Origin: OLB6 sp964620125
GTDB taxonomy: Bacteria > Bacteroidota > Ignavibacteria > Kapaibacteriales > Kapaibacteriaceae
Direction: 5' to 3'
DNA: 64,000 nucleotides
Assembly: GCA_964620125.1 (NCBI GenBank)
Contig: CAZUGQ010000012.1
Span: 14,642-78,641 of the forward strand
Below, in pieces: positions 1 to 11,300 of the stretch. The translations under genes were made by a program, and so were the position numbers. The notes under the pieces are model-generated. The model ran no database searches, was not told the origin of the DNA, and saw nothing but the letters and a program-made list of their open reading frames with translations. Position 1 is the stretch's first letter. Each line of letters begins with the position of its first letter.

Positions 1-613
1 GGGCCATTCCCATGCTCTGCCCACTCGAACCAATCAGCGTAAGACTCACAACCGCAGTCATCTGAATTGCTATGGGGTCGGGCATTGCCGTGTTGGGATA
101 TCCCTCTGGATAGCCAGGAAACTGCGTGTTCAGGTATCGACCAAGCCAACCGCTAGAAAGACTAACGTTCGCTGCTGAACCACTCATCCAGATGTCGGTG
201 GAGCGGAAGTGCGACAAGTTGGGATTGGGATAGGTAACACCCTGCACGATGCCCAGCTTCTTCTCCGTATTGAATTCTGCAAAGGCCTGAAGGACAGGAT
301 GGAGAGCGGCATCATCTGTCATCTTGATTACTGAGCTTTCTGGGATGGCAACGCCTGGACGCAGCTCTGCATAGGTAGCGTACTGGTCCATGGGTATGAC
401 GGTATTGAGTCCGTCATTACCGCCGTTCAGTTGCAGCAGCACCAGTACTCTGTCCGATTCCTCCTGCGTATTAAACAGTTGCTCCAGTCGGGGCCCGTCG
501 AATGCACGCAATGGAACACCATTAAAGAGAATTGGCAGAGTTACTGCACCGGTAGAACGTATGATGAAATCACGGCGATTGATGCCTTTTCCATTTTTAG
601 ATGTGAAGTTCAT
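1..613 (-). CDS. DUF1501 family exported protein (partial, runs off window)
   Basis: This is the N-terminal ~204 residues of a DUF1501 (sulfatase-like fold) protein; the 3' end lies beyond base 1. The start at 613 is preceded by a clear AGGGGAG ribosome binding site. The N-terminus has a twin-arginine motif (NRRDF) followed by a hydrophobic stretch, so Tat export is likely. The family signature LQLNGGNDGLNT is present near residue 60, and a segment like LSHFRSTDIWMSG follows near residue 135. It begins 12 bases after the DUF1800 stop, so the two genes form one transcriptional unit, as is common for this pair. DUF1501/DUF1800 pairs occur widely in Bacteroidota, Planctomycetes and Proteobacteria; their biochemical role is not established. 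Confidence 0.9.
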   Translation of the reverse strand, partial: MNFTSKNGKGINRRDFIIRSTGAVTLPILFNGVPLRAFDGPRLEQLFNTQEESDRVLVLLQLNGGNDGLNTVIPMDQYATYAELRPGVAIPESSVIKMTDDAALHPVLQAFAEFNTEKKLGIVQGVTYPNPNLSHFRSTDIWMSGSAANVSLSSGWLGRYLNTQFPGYPEGYPNTAMPDPIAIQMTAVVSLTLIGSSGQSMGMA

Positions 614-625
614 GATCTGCTCCCC

Positions 626-2191
626 TTAGTAAAGTTGGTATTCCGCCATGCGGAACAGGTACGTGAACAACCGATCGAGATTTGTGCGCACCTTGTTGGT
701 GTTGGCCTGGCTTGGATTCGCCTTGTATGCCTCCCAAACGTCCGTCCATTCATAGTACCTACCACCATCCATCAGCACCTCTTCGGCAAGTTTCATGCGG
801 GTGGTTTCTGTGAACGGTGTGGCAAACAGCAACTCGTTAATCTCATCAATCATCGCTAGAGCATCACCCGGCGCATGTAGTGAGTTAACGAAGGCCACAG
901 TATCAAGCATCGGCTTCCGTGTATCGCCGAGACGAATGGGAGTCTTCAACGCATCTGTAAATCCATTGCGTTGTGGTAGTGTGGCAGTGGTAAGCCACTC
1001 CCTGTAATATCCCGGCTGTTGATAGTATGCCGTCCATCCAGCTACACTGGGTGGTTCAAGCAAGTCCATCTGCTGTGCGCTCATGGCAGAGTGGAGCGAG
1101 AACAAAACGCGATAACGATTGTTGTAATCGGAGGTGGGCGGTAACGTAAATCCAGGTATAGAACGCAACGTTCCTACAACAAGGTCGGCTGGCGATCGAA
1201 GTTGACAGCCAAATATCTCATTGCTAAACAGGTGCTGACTGAGGAGAAGCTTTTGAAGAATTGGCTTGACTTCAAAGTTTGTACCGAACTCCTGAGCAAG
1301 TGGTTCAATCACATTGGTCTGAACGTCCTCGGTGATGTCGCTATTCACGAACCACCGATAGAGTTTCCCTACGATGTACTCAGGTGTAGCTGGTTGCCTT
1401 AGTATCATGGTAAGCAAATCGTCCAACTCCTGATTGCCACCATCTACTCCACTCCGGCCTTGAATAACTGTGTTCTGATAGCGATGTGAGAATTGTTTGC
1501 TCGTGGTGTCATGTTGTCCAGCTTGGAATACTGTGCTCCTCGTGCGCCGATCAACACGCCAGCCAGTGAGAACACGAGCAGCCGCTTGTACGTCTTGTTC
1601 CGTGTAGTTGGTGTAATCACCAGGTGCAGCCTCAAGCCCCTTGCCAATCGTGAAGAGCTCCTGCAGTTCACGGGCATAGTTTTCGTTGGGATTACCCTTG
1701 GTGTTTGTATTGCCGTTCAGATACACGAGCATTGCTTCTTCGATGGTTACCTGACGCACAAGATCTCTAAAGTTGCCAAGTGCATGCTCGCGAAGGAAGC
1801 TCAGCATTTTGTACGTGTAGATGGCCTGTGCAACTACCGTAGCCTCGGTGGCAAAGTGGTTGGACCAGAATAGGGTAAGCTTTTCCGTGATAGAAAGTGG
1901 CGACTCCAGCATGAGTCCTATCCACCACGTCTTTGTGCTCAGGTTATAATAGAACTCCCCCCGAGTTGGATCATAGCCCTCGCCACCATCCACCCAGGTT
2001 AGACCGGTATTCTGGTCAACTGGTGGATTGGGTAGTGGCCGTGGTTCGAGCAGGTTGGATACGGTTTTTTGCAAGCCATCCGACACTGCAGCATCTAACT
2101 GCGCAGAAGTCGCACCGTAACATGCTCGCCGCAAAAGATGTGCGGCTTCACGTCGCGTCCAGGGTCCCGTATAGATATCGAGAGCTGCCAT
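626..2191 (-). CDS. DUF1800 family protein
   Basis: About 521 residues. I chose the ATG at 2191 because AAAAGGA sits 8 bases upstream; a further upstream in-frame start at 2230 lacks this. The N-terminus carries the DUF1800 hallmark, a TRREAAHLLRRACYG-like segment, followed by helices with LFWSNHFAT (about residue 110), ENYARELQELFTIG (about 185) and a WAVDRRT-type ARVLTGW segment (about 220). The C-terminal PPSVAGW motif (about 390) is also typical. There is no strong signal peptide. The gene directly precedes the DUF1501 gene with a 12-base gap, so the products are probably co-expressed and may act together. The molecular function of the family is unknown. Confidence 0.92.
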   Translation of the reverse strand: MAALDIYTGPWTRREAAHLLRRACYGATSAQLDAAVSDGLQKTVSNLLEPRPLPNPPVDQNTGLTWVDGGEGYDPTRGEFYYNLSTKTWWIGLMLESPLSITEKLTLFWSNHFATEATVVAQAIYTYKMLSFLREHALGNFRDLVRQVTIEEAMLVYLNGNTNTKGNPNENYARELQELFTIGKGLEAAPGDYTNYTEQDVQAAARVLTGWRVDRRTRSTVFQAGQHDTTSKQFSHRYQNTVIQGRSGVDGGNQELDDLLTMILRQPATPEYIVGKLYRWFVNSDITEDVQTNVIEPLAQEFGTNFEVKPILQKLLLSQHLFSNEIFGCQLRSPADLVVGTLRSIPGFTLPPTSDYNNRYRVLFSLHSAMSAQQMDLLEPPSVAGWTAYYQQPGYYREWLTTATLPQRNGFTDALKTPIRLGDTRKPMLDTVAFVNSLHAPGDALAMIDEINELLFATPFTETTRMKLAEEVLMDGGRYYEWTDVWEAYKANPSQANTNKVRTNLDRLFTYLFRMAEYQLY

Positions 2192-2277
2192 AACACTATT
2201 CCTTTTGAATTGCGCGGCGCCGGTCTGCACAGATGTGCAAAGCGTTTAACCACTCGGCCGAAGAATCCAGTAGTGCC

Positions 2278-2847
2278 TTATGCAGTTACAACTGCACCGA
2301 GCTTGGTTTCAAGTCTATCAACCAAGTGGCGTATGTGGTCGCGATACCGACCAATCTCCTCGACGGTGGCATTTACAACGCGCACGGAGGAGAGGTGAAC
2401 CATGGCGATTCGGCGCTTGATGATGCTGTGCAGGAGGCACAGCTCCAGCCAGTTAAGGAGGAACACAAAGGTCTCGATTGGGTTCATTCTGCGAGATCTG
2501 AAACCAAACCTCCGAAGTGTGTCGGTACGGAAGTAGTACACCGTTCCTCGCAGCTTCATGGTCTTGGGTATCACGCCATTATCTGCGGCTTCCAACAGGC
2601 CCAAAAGCCCCTTTGCCAGATGGAGTATGATTTGCTGTTCTGTGAGATTGGCCTGCTGAAAAAAGTCCCATGTAGTACCTACGTGCAGTTCCAAGGTGCG
2701 CGGCCCAAACGGCACGGTAAACATCATGGGTGAATAGTAGGCATACACACCCATGAGCTTGAAGATCGGCGTGGTAATCCAGCGAAACAGCCGGTAGGCA
2801 AGTACGCCGCCAAGAATGCAGGCAAGAATCGTCAGTGCCGTGTCCAT
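2278..2847 (-). CDS. hypothetical membrane-anchored protein
   Basis: I do not recognise a family. The reading frame is open up to 2904; the ATG at 2847 gives a 189-residue product that begins directly with a hydrophobic helix (TALTILACILGGVLAY), which suits a membrane anchor. A second, weaker hydrophobic patch (residues about 30-45, YYSPMMFTVPFG) follows. A basic patch and a C-terminal amphipathic helical region (VEEIGRYRDHIRHLVDRLE) would be cytoplasmic. The start is uncertain because no candidate ATG has a good ribosome binding site. It is divergent from the P-type ATPase gene, whose start is less than 70 bases away, so they may share a regulatory region. Confidence 0.6.
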   Translation of the reverse strand: MDTALTILACILGGVLAYRLFRWITTPIFKLMGVYAYYSPMMFTVPFGPRTLELHVGTTWDFFQQANLTEQQIILHLAKGLLGLLEAADNGVIPKTMKLRGTVYYFRTDTLRRFGFRSRRMNPIETFVFLLNWLELCLLHSIIKRRIAMVHLSSVRVVNATVEEIGRYRDHIRHLVDRLETKLGAVVTA

Positions 2848-2913
2848 CCAATCGTGCAACCTGCAAAAAGACATCCGAAAGGCAAGCCATCTCCCGTTTA
2901 GCATTTCATCACA

Positions 2914-5250
2914 TTGGCACTATCGTGCGCAGATGGTTTCGACCACCGAACGGCTAGATTGCAGGGCATGCTGGCACTCGTCCTCCGAAACCTGGTAACG
3001 CCCTTCAACCTCCTCAACGCTGCGATCATTGGCGGCTTGTTCTGGCTGTACTTCTGGTTTGACGATGACCGGTTACTTTTGGACTCCATTGGAGTAACGA
3101 CGGTGGTGGTAATCAATACCGCCATATCCATCGTTCAAGAGTGGCGTGCCAAACTAGCTCTTGAACGAATAGTCCTCGAACAACAACGGTCTGCTACCAT
3201 CATACGCGATGGTGCCGAAGTATCGGTGGATCGGTCGGAGGTTCGCACGGGCGACCTGCTGGTTGTTCGCCGTGGCTCCGCCATCATTGTTGATGGCGTT
3301 GTGGTCGAAGCAACACACCTCGAGATCGAGAGTAGCTTTATTACTGGTGAGTCTGCACCAGAGCTCGTCGATGTTGGCGATGAGATTCTTTCCGGAAGTG
3401 TCTGCGTATCAGGCTACGGTTTGTATCGTGCAACACGTGTAGGTGACGAGCATACGGTTGCTCAGATTTCCGACCTAGCCCGGCGCTACGAGTTCACTCC
3501 ATCTCCCCTACAGCGAACGATCAACCAGATTTTCGAGTTCAGCTTTGCTGCCGCCGTGGTACTGGCATTGGCCGATGTACTGCTCAACGTTCAGGCAATC
3601 GCTGATGTTGACCTGGTGCGGCGTATAGCCACGCTGCTCCTTGGACTGATTCCCGAAGGCCTCGTGTTCTTCACAACCATAACTCTTACACTGGGTGTCT
3701 ACAGAATCAGCAAGCTTGGTGTATTTGTGCAGAAGCTGAATGCTGTTGAATCCTTTGCAACGGTCGACACGGTGTGTATGGACAAAACCGGTACCATCAC
3801 GGAGAACAGGCTGGTAGTTCATTCCGTGATTCCCTTTGATGAAGGGGGCTTGGATATGCGTCCGGTGGCAAAGGCCTACGGCATTGGCACACAGGATATG
3901 GATCAGGTAACGAAGGCATTGGCTGCGATCGACGTTGCGCCGGCATCCATCCATTGGCAGAAAACCATCCCCTTCTCATCAGCCAGAAAGTGGAGTGCAC
4001 AACAGTCCTCTACTGGCGAGTGGATTGTACTAGGTGCCCCTGACGTTCTTGTGCCAAAGCCCCTTACCAATAAGCTTACTGCGGTAACCCACAAACATGA
4101 TTTGGAGCACTATCGTTTGCTCACTCTTGGCACAGCATCTGCCGTTGAAGATGATTCCTTGGCTGAGTTCCGACCATTGTGCCTGATTGCTTTGGATGAC
4201 GCAATCCGTCCCGAGAGCAGGCGCACCTTCGAGCTGTTTGATGAAGCGGGGATTGACGTAAAGATTCTCACAGGCGATGCGCCCGGTGCCACCATTGCTG
4301 CGCTGAAAGCCATCGGTAGAACAGTAACGATCCAGGAAATCGTGCGTGGACCAGAATTGGCAGAGATGGATACGGAAGTTCGCCATGAGCAGATCATGCG
4401 CGGGCGGGTGTTTGCGCGACTCAGGCCTGAGCAGAAGCGCGAGATCATCAAGGTTCTGCAGAAGCGAAAGCGGCATGTGGCCATGGTAGGTGACGGCGTG
4501 AATGACCTGCCGGCAATCAAGGAGGCACATGTGGGCATAGCTGTGGCAAAGAGCGCAGAGGCTACAAAGGAGATTGCCGACATCGTGTTGGAGAAGCAGA
4601 CGTTTGATGTGTTTCCAGACATTGTGGAGGAAGGCCGAACCACTATTCGCACTGTGCTGAATGTGGGACAGCTCTACATCGGAAAAAACCTCATGTTGCT
4701 CGCCATCAGTGCATTGACAACGCTAACGGCAATCCCGTACCCGCTTACTCCACGGCGTGGGGCACTCCTCTCGGTGGTTGGTGTTGGTTTACCAGCAATG
4801 ATCCTTGCAGCATCTTCACGTATCAATGCTCCGGTACGGCAGTTCATTCGTTCGATGCTGGTCTTCACGGCGTACACAACCGTACTCAGCGTGGTATGTT
4901 CCGTTGCCACATGGACCACCTTTGGGGTTGTTCTTGGCTGGACCGAATCGGCTGTCATCGAGTGCACGTTCTTTGGATTGATAGGCATACTTCTGGGTAC
5001 CTTCGTTGAAGCCGACAACTTTGCTCCTACTGTAAAACGAACGCTATTGTTGTTGGCTTTGGCGATTGCAGCTGTCGTAGTTCTACTCGCCCTTGTGCCT
5101 GGAATTCCCTTTCCTATCACTATTCTTCAGCAGTTCTACGAGATACAAACGGTTGGTATGACTACCGGGATCGGCCTCGTATGGTCAATTGGTATAGGGA
5201 TGGCAATGGCCCTTATTACTCATCGATTACGCAGGTCGCTCACACGCTGA
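2914..5250 (+). CDS. P-type cation-transporting ATPase (CtpE-like)
   Basis: A 778-residue P-type ATPase expected to move a cation across the inner membrane at the cost of ATP. All catalytic motifs are visible: TGES in the actuator domain (144-147), IPEGL in membrane helix 4 (246-250), the phosphorylation site DKTGT with Asp290, and the hinge GDGVND (526-531). The C-terminal part has about six further hydrophobic helices. Overall order and the PEGL type resemble actinobacterial CtpE (calcium-related) ATPases. The N-terminal cytoplasmic segment is shorter than is usual: an in-frame stop at 2899-2901 limits the start to TTG 2914 or ATG 2968, neither with a convincing ribosome binding site. It ends 57 bases before the giant exported protein gene on the same strand. 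Confidence 0.88.
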   Translation: MALSCADGFDHRTARLQGMLALVLRNLVTPFNLLNAAIIGGLFWLYFWFDDDRLLLDSIGVTTVVVINTAISIVQEWRAKLALERIVLEQQRSATIIRDGAEVSVDRSEVRTGDLLVVRRGSAIIVDGVVVEATHLEIESSFITGESAPELVDVGDEILSGSVCVSGYGLYRATRVGDEHTVAQISDLARRYEFTPSPLQRTINQIFEFSFAAAVVLALADVLLNVQAIADVDLVRRIATLLLGLIPEGLVFFTTITLTLGVYRISKLGVFVQKLNAVESFATVDTVCMDKTGTITENRLVVHSVIPFDEGGLDMRPVAKAYGIGTQDMDQVTKALAAIDVAPASIHWQKTIPFSSARKWSAQQSSTGEWIVLGAPDVLVPKPLTNKLTAVTHKHDLEHYRLLTLGTASAVEDDSLAEFRPLCLIALDDAIRPESRRTFELFDEAGIDVKILTGDAPGATIAALKAIGRTVTIQEIVRGPELAEMDTEVRHEQIMRGRVFARLRPEQKREIIKVLQKRKRHVAMVGDGVNDLPAIKEAHVGIAVAKSAEATKEIADIVLEKQTFDVFPDIVEEGRTTIRTVLNVGQLYIGKNLMLLAISALTTLTAIPYPLTPRRGALLSVVGVGLPAMILAASSRINAPVRQFIRSMLVFTAYTTVLSVVCSVATWTTFGVVLGWTESAVIECTFFGLIGILLGTFVEADNFAPTVKRTLLLLALAIAAVVVLLALVPGIPFPITILQQFYEIQTVGMTTGIGLVWSIGIGMAMALITHRLRRSLTR

Positions 5251-5307
5251 ATTTCGTTAAGTTCCTGCCGTTCAGGTCTAGGGGGAGCCCGGACGGGAGG
5301 GGTGCGA

Positions 5308-8300
5308 ATGCGTCCTGCATGCGTCCTAGTATCGCTGCTTCTTACGTCGGCACTGCTACTGTCGGCTCAGCCTCTGCAACTCACATTGCAGATGAATCCT
5401 CAGCCGTCACCATATCTGAGTGACTGGCAAACGCGTCGAGAAACCGTTTTCCTTTCCATTACGAATGCCACAGCCAGCATGGTGCCGGTTCGGGTTGACG
5501 GCAAGGTGTTTCGTGATGGACCCAATGGCGTTCTCATGGCTCGGAGCAAGCTCCAGCAGATGCCAATACTGGAGATTCCACCAGGAGCAAGTATTTACAA
5601 TGCAGAAGACATTTTTCCTAGTGACCTTGTTGAGTTCTTTGGAGATGTTGAAGGGCAGGCCACGCGCACTGGCAGAATTCCAGCCGGCCAGTACACGTTG
5701 TGTGTAACCCTCGTTAACCCAGAAAATTCGCAGCCACTCAGCCAACAGCGCTGTAGCCCCTTTCAAGTTCAGCAATACCAACCACCATTTCTGGTGTTGC
5801 CAGCGGACGGCGCAGTTCTCACCCTAGACCAACTTCGCACCACCATGTTTAGGTGGAACCGCGAAACACCACCCGCGCAGAACGCCATTTATGAGGTTGT
5901 GGTTGTTGAATATCGTGATGGACAACCAGTCTGGCAGGCACTGAAAGCCAACCCACCCGTGTATCAGCAAGAGGTTGCGTGGGGGGTTACACAGATGCAA
6001 TGGCCACCCGATGTAGTACTTCCATCCGACAGGCAGTACGTATGGAGTGTTCGGGCAGTGGATGAAGAGCGACGCCCCATTACCGAACCAGAGTGGGCCA
6101 ACCCCTTCGTCTTTAGTCTTGCACCAGGGGGGGGAGCATTTGAATCCTGTGATTGCTCAGGACTCTCCATATTCTTTGGCAATCCTACCGAGCCCGTAAA
6201 CGATGCGCCTTCACTATCGCGCAGCACAACAGAATTCTCCGTTACTCCAATCGGCGGTCAGGCTCAAACCAACAAACTCCTATCCTTCAAGGCTATCACC
6301 AATTGTTCCCCATCATGTGTGCGTGCATATCGATGGACAGTTTACAATGTGACAGGTGAGCGGACGCTGGCGTCGACACCCTTAGAGGTGCTGGAGCCGT
6401 ATGCAGACATGCAGAACATCGAAACCTTCAGTTTCTTGCCTACGGAACCAGGACAGTACGAGGTAGAGCTCACAATGACGGTGGCACCTGCACAGGTAAC
6501 GATGCAGCGAGAGTTTCCACCGCGCGATGTTGCCACCACCGTTCTCGTACCGGTCGCCAATTCCGTGTACACGCCACCAATAGAAAATCAACAACCGTGT
6601 GTGCTTAGCATTCTGTCGCCAAGCCAGCCTTGCACAGGCTCGATGCATGAGTATCATTCTGATGGCTCAATTGATGTGCTATACGAAGTGAGTGGACCCA
6701 TTACTGAGTTGGTGGTAACGGTGTATGAAAATCCTTGTGGTACATACGACCCTCCCATCACGCCTACCGATAAGGACACCCCTACGGTCCCAACAACATC
6801 TCAGCGTTCGACTACGACTGCCAGCACTCGCCCTTCGGCGACGGGGTACCGAGCAATCACGTCGCTGCCGTGTCCGACTGCATCCGGACAGGGCAGTATC
6901 ACGGTTCCAGTTTCGGATTTGGTGAAACCTGGAGGTGCCTATATCATCGGCCTATCAGGCATGTGCACACGTACAGACCAAGAAGGCAACACAGCGACCT
7001 CGCTGGTAGAGGCAACCGAAGTCTGCTGGCGGTACCGACCACTAGTTGAACAAACAGCAAGCGATGCTACGAGCGAAGACCAGACTGAAGGACGCAGCCG
7101 AAGCACATCATCGGAATCAAGGCCAACTGATGTGCCCAAGGTTCCTGTTACGGAAATACCATGCGACTCTATTCCCACCTCTATTCCTTGCAGTCCATCC
7201 GCAGCTTCGGACCCAGCAACACCCATTGCGTCTACTCTTGAATTGGCGAGCCCAGACGTGTACCCCTATCCGCGTGCAGCACCTCTGAGAGTGCGAGCCG
7301 AAGACTATGACTATGCCATTTTCCAATGTCAGGGCTGTGCAGGAGGTTTGGCTGAATTGTTCACTCCCGTCCGCGATGAGATCGGTACGATTACGTGGAA
7401 ACTGGTTGGCAAGGGATCACTCAACACACCGTTTGACGGCGCTGCAATACAGGCTATCGATAACGCTCTTGCTGAGTTGTTGAAACGATTGGCAGCTATT
7501 AAGGACAGTATTCCACTCACCGAATCCAAGCGCCTCTCAGCCATCGACGAGTTCAAGCAAGTACAAGCTGATGCCGAAGTCCAGTTGGCCGATCGAAAGA
7601 AAGACCTGGAAGGGGCCAAGGACTCGCTTGAAGTTCTTACGGATAAGCTCAAGGAGGTATACAAGAAGCTGGATAGTCTTGGGCAGAAGCTGGACAGTAT
7701 GGCTCAGCGATATGCCGCGTTGCAAGACTCAGTGCAGATGCATCAGGATTCTATAGCCCGGCGAGACAGCTTGCTTACCAACCCACCGTCAGCTTCAGAA
7801 AAAGCAATACTTGTTGAAGTGGATGCAACACTGAAATCTTTGGATGATGCACAACAGAAACTCCAAGACCTGCAAGAGGAGATTGCTGAAACAAGCGCGA
7901 CACTGCAAGCTGCCATAAAGAATGCAGACTTGGCGCTGGCTAATGCCCATGTGGCTTACTCGAACGCCCAAAACACGGCAGGAAGAAAAACCAGAGTCAT
8001 TTCTGATCTGCAGGGTAAACTTTACAACACACCTGCTCTGGAGGACTACAGACAGAGCCGACGCGATATACAACAACACATCGCCGCATTTGGAGCTGGT
8101 TACCCCACAGCTACGGACCTGCCGAAAATCTCTGCAGATATCGGAACAATGCTCCTCTCTGTACACGACGCCCTTGAAGAAGACACACCTCCTGCAAGGA
8201 CTGGAGCAAAGAAAACACTTGATTCCCTGGTGACAGTAGTAAAGGCACTCTTGTCATCTGCATGCTCAGCATACATCGACGCACCAACACGAGATGGATG

Positions 8301-11300
8301 TTCCACTGCAGTTGCTGACGTAAAAGTTACCCTTGAGCGATACCATGATCATGCAACCGTATGCCTGAAGTCTGGAGAAAAGCTAAAGAAAGGCATCGAG
8401 GCAAGCATTAGAACCGCACAAACAGACCTAGCCACCGCTGAAGGCCCACTGCTAGCCGCTGCCGCGGCGGTAGAGGCAGCTCAGAAGGCACATGCCGATG
8501 CCTTGTTAGCCTTTGCAACAACTATAGAAGGTCTTGATGCAACGAGACAGACTGCACTCGCCGAAGTAGAATCCAGTAAAGCCACACATGGGGAGTCACA
8601 AAGGCGATATCAGACGGTGCGCAAGGCACGTGATTCAGCTTTTGCAGTGAACCAGCCAAAGTTGCTAGAGGGCCGCAGTGAGTTTGCTCGCGCTCGCGAC
8701 AGTGCTCGCCGGGAGATTGATTCTCTGGGAACCGTGTTTATTGACGTGCGTACAGACAGCTCGGAAACGCAGCTTCTGCTAGCATCGTTGAGGAGCGACA
8801 GCGTTCACATGGCAGACAGTATATCGGTTCTTTTAGCGGAAATAAGGAGGCTGGAAGCAATACTCAAAAGGACAGAGGCTGAGATTGCTAAACCATTCGA
8901 TGAAGCACTGAAAAAGCTCCGCAAGGACAGTTCCGATGTCGAAGAGAAACTGAAGAAGCTACGTCGCGATCGTGAGTTTGCAACAGGTGGAGTAAAGGCC
9001 GCCGAAGGAGAATTCGCGTATTACATTCCGCCTCCACTAGAGTTGATCTTGGACGAAGCCTCCAGAAAACGCTTCGACGACTTAAAGGACAGTGTTGCGA
9101 AGGCTGAAACGACACTTGCCGTGTCCCTCACGAACAAGGAGGTCCTGCAAGGCACATTATCACAGATGCTTGCTGCAATCTCGAACAGCTTGGCCGAAAT
9201 CAAGCTACTCGAAAAGGTGGTTGGAGACGCAGAAGACGAGCTTGCAGGCATCGACGGTGAAACTGCAGACCTGAAGAATGACCTTGCTAAGCAGTTCAGA
9301 GAAGAGTACGACGCCTTAACAAAAGAAATTGCCAGCGCTACTGCTGAAGCGAACACTGCCGATGCAGCCTACGTTGATGCTGTGAAGAAAGCAGCAGAGC
9401 TCGCAAAGGAATTGCAAGCCAAGGCCGACAGTCTATCCAAAACCCGAGCAAATCTTCAGGCTCCCCAAGCGGATCTGTCAAAAGCGGTTGATGAGTACAG
9501 AAAACGTAAAGCTGCCGTAGATGAAAAAACCCTGTCCGTAGCTGACAAAGGAAACGAGTTGAACAGCAGCAGCAAGGAGCTTCGCGGAGGACGCAGGCAG
9601 ATCAAGGTTGCTGACGACAAAACCCGACGTGCCATTGCACGCGAGGACATTGCTTCCGAATCGGCCGGTCGATCGGAAAGAAGCAAGGCCTCGACTGCCG
9701 TAAGCAAGACGGAAGGAGCGATGACAACCAACAAAGCAGCACTTGCCGCACTTGGCTCAGCTCTTAGTGCCGATGTTTCAGAGTTGGTGAGCAAGGACGA
9801 TGCCATTGCAAAAGCACTTGACAAATGGCTTACGTCCTTCCATGCCTTCAGTGCCGCCCAACGCTCCTATGATGTTGCCTATATCCGTTTCCAAGCGGCC
9901 AAGCAGTTGATAGAGAAGTACAGAGGTGAGGTGAACCGAGCAAAAGCAAGGAAGGAACTCGCAGAGATTAGGCAGGAGAATGTGGAGGCACCCGACAAGG
10001 CTGTAGAGGATAGTGACGACCTCGAAGCCAAGCAGCAGGAGCGCGACAACCTAAAGAAACAGAAAGACGATGCAACCAAACAGATTGAAAGCCACAAGGA
10101 TCAGATCGCCAAATACGTTGCGGAGAAGGACAAGCTTATCGAGGACGCCGATAATGCTATCAAAGACGCACGAGATCACCTGGCAAAGGCACAGAATGAT
10201 CTAAAAGACTTCATTCGCTCTCAGTTTGAGAAGCCCGACCATGCAGATACTCTGATCATCACCGTCCGAGATAGTGTTGTTGATCGGTGGAGATCTCGCG
10301 ACAAGGAAAAAGAATTTACGTGTGTGATCCGATACAACGGGAAGCGGATTCCTGAACTGTTGTGTGAGGAGTTTACGTCCGCAAAACCTCCGGAAGTACG
10401 AAAGGACGACAAGTGTATACCCGACGTAACCACCGAGGTAGGATCACCAATCTCACCAACAGAGCCACGTATAGCAAAACCCGAGCCCCGTACCATCGCT
10501 CTTCTGTATAGAGATGGTGAACCACTTTGGAAGGAGTGGCCGGTATTCCGAGATGCAGCACTACTGGCAAAAGACGTGGTTGTGCTGGAAGGTGTAGCAA
10601 CCGACGCCGATCTGTTCGTTCATGCATGCAAACCACTCGTACCGAATTGCCTGCCGCCGCCAATCTCCAAACCTCCCGTTGTAGATATCGCTTCGCGCAC
10701 CTGGTTTGGTGATGGTGACTTCCGCCATGTAGTGCCGATTTCAAGAAAGGTACTGTGGCAGCCCACTGATGTTCCTAAAGGTACATGCTTCAATCGGCAG
10801 CTCACTGGCGCAGAATACATTGCCAACGAAGTCCATCCCGACGTTAACCTCAAGCGTGAGTCCAAGCAGCGTGTTGAGCCTGGTGTTCTGATCGAAGTCA
10901 CCGACAGTTTGGTTGGATGGAGAGAGCACGAGGATACCATCGTTGCACGGGTGGTAACAGGAGACCACAAAGGCCTGGCAGGCGAAGAGCTTGTATTCAT
11001 ACCAAAACTCGAGAAAGGCAAATCAGAAGGCTGGAGTCTGAAGGGTTCACAGGATAACGTTGTTGAGCGAACGGATGCAGACGGATATGTACGCATCCCC
11101 TTTGCGTATGGAAAGGGTTTTGCCGATTGGACTGTGCGTGTTCGGTGGGTTCGCGGAGACACATGCAAGCAGGACGAGATTAAAATCACTACACCTCTTC
11201 ATCTGCGATTCCACCGCTTTGGCAAGAGTGCCCCAACGATTGCCTGGGATGCCGCCGTTAAGGTTTGGGAAGGAGAGGATCTGGATGCCACTCTGAAAAA

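Noticed and set aside
10221..11189. Long antisense reading frames inside the giant gene
   Set aside because: They lack ribosome binding sites and domain signatures and mirror the high-scoring forward frame.
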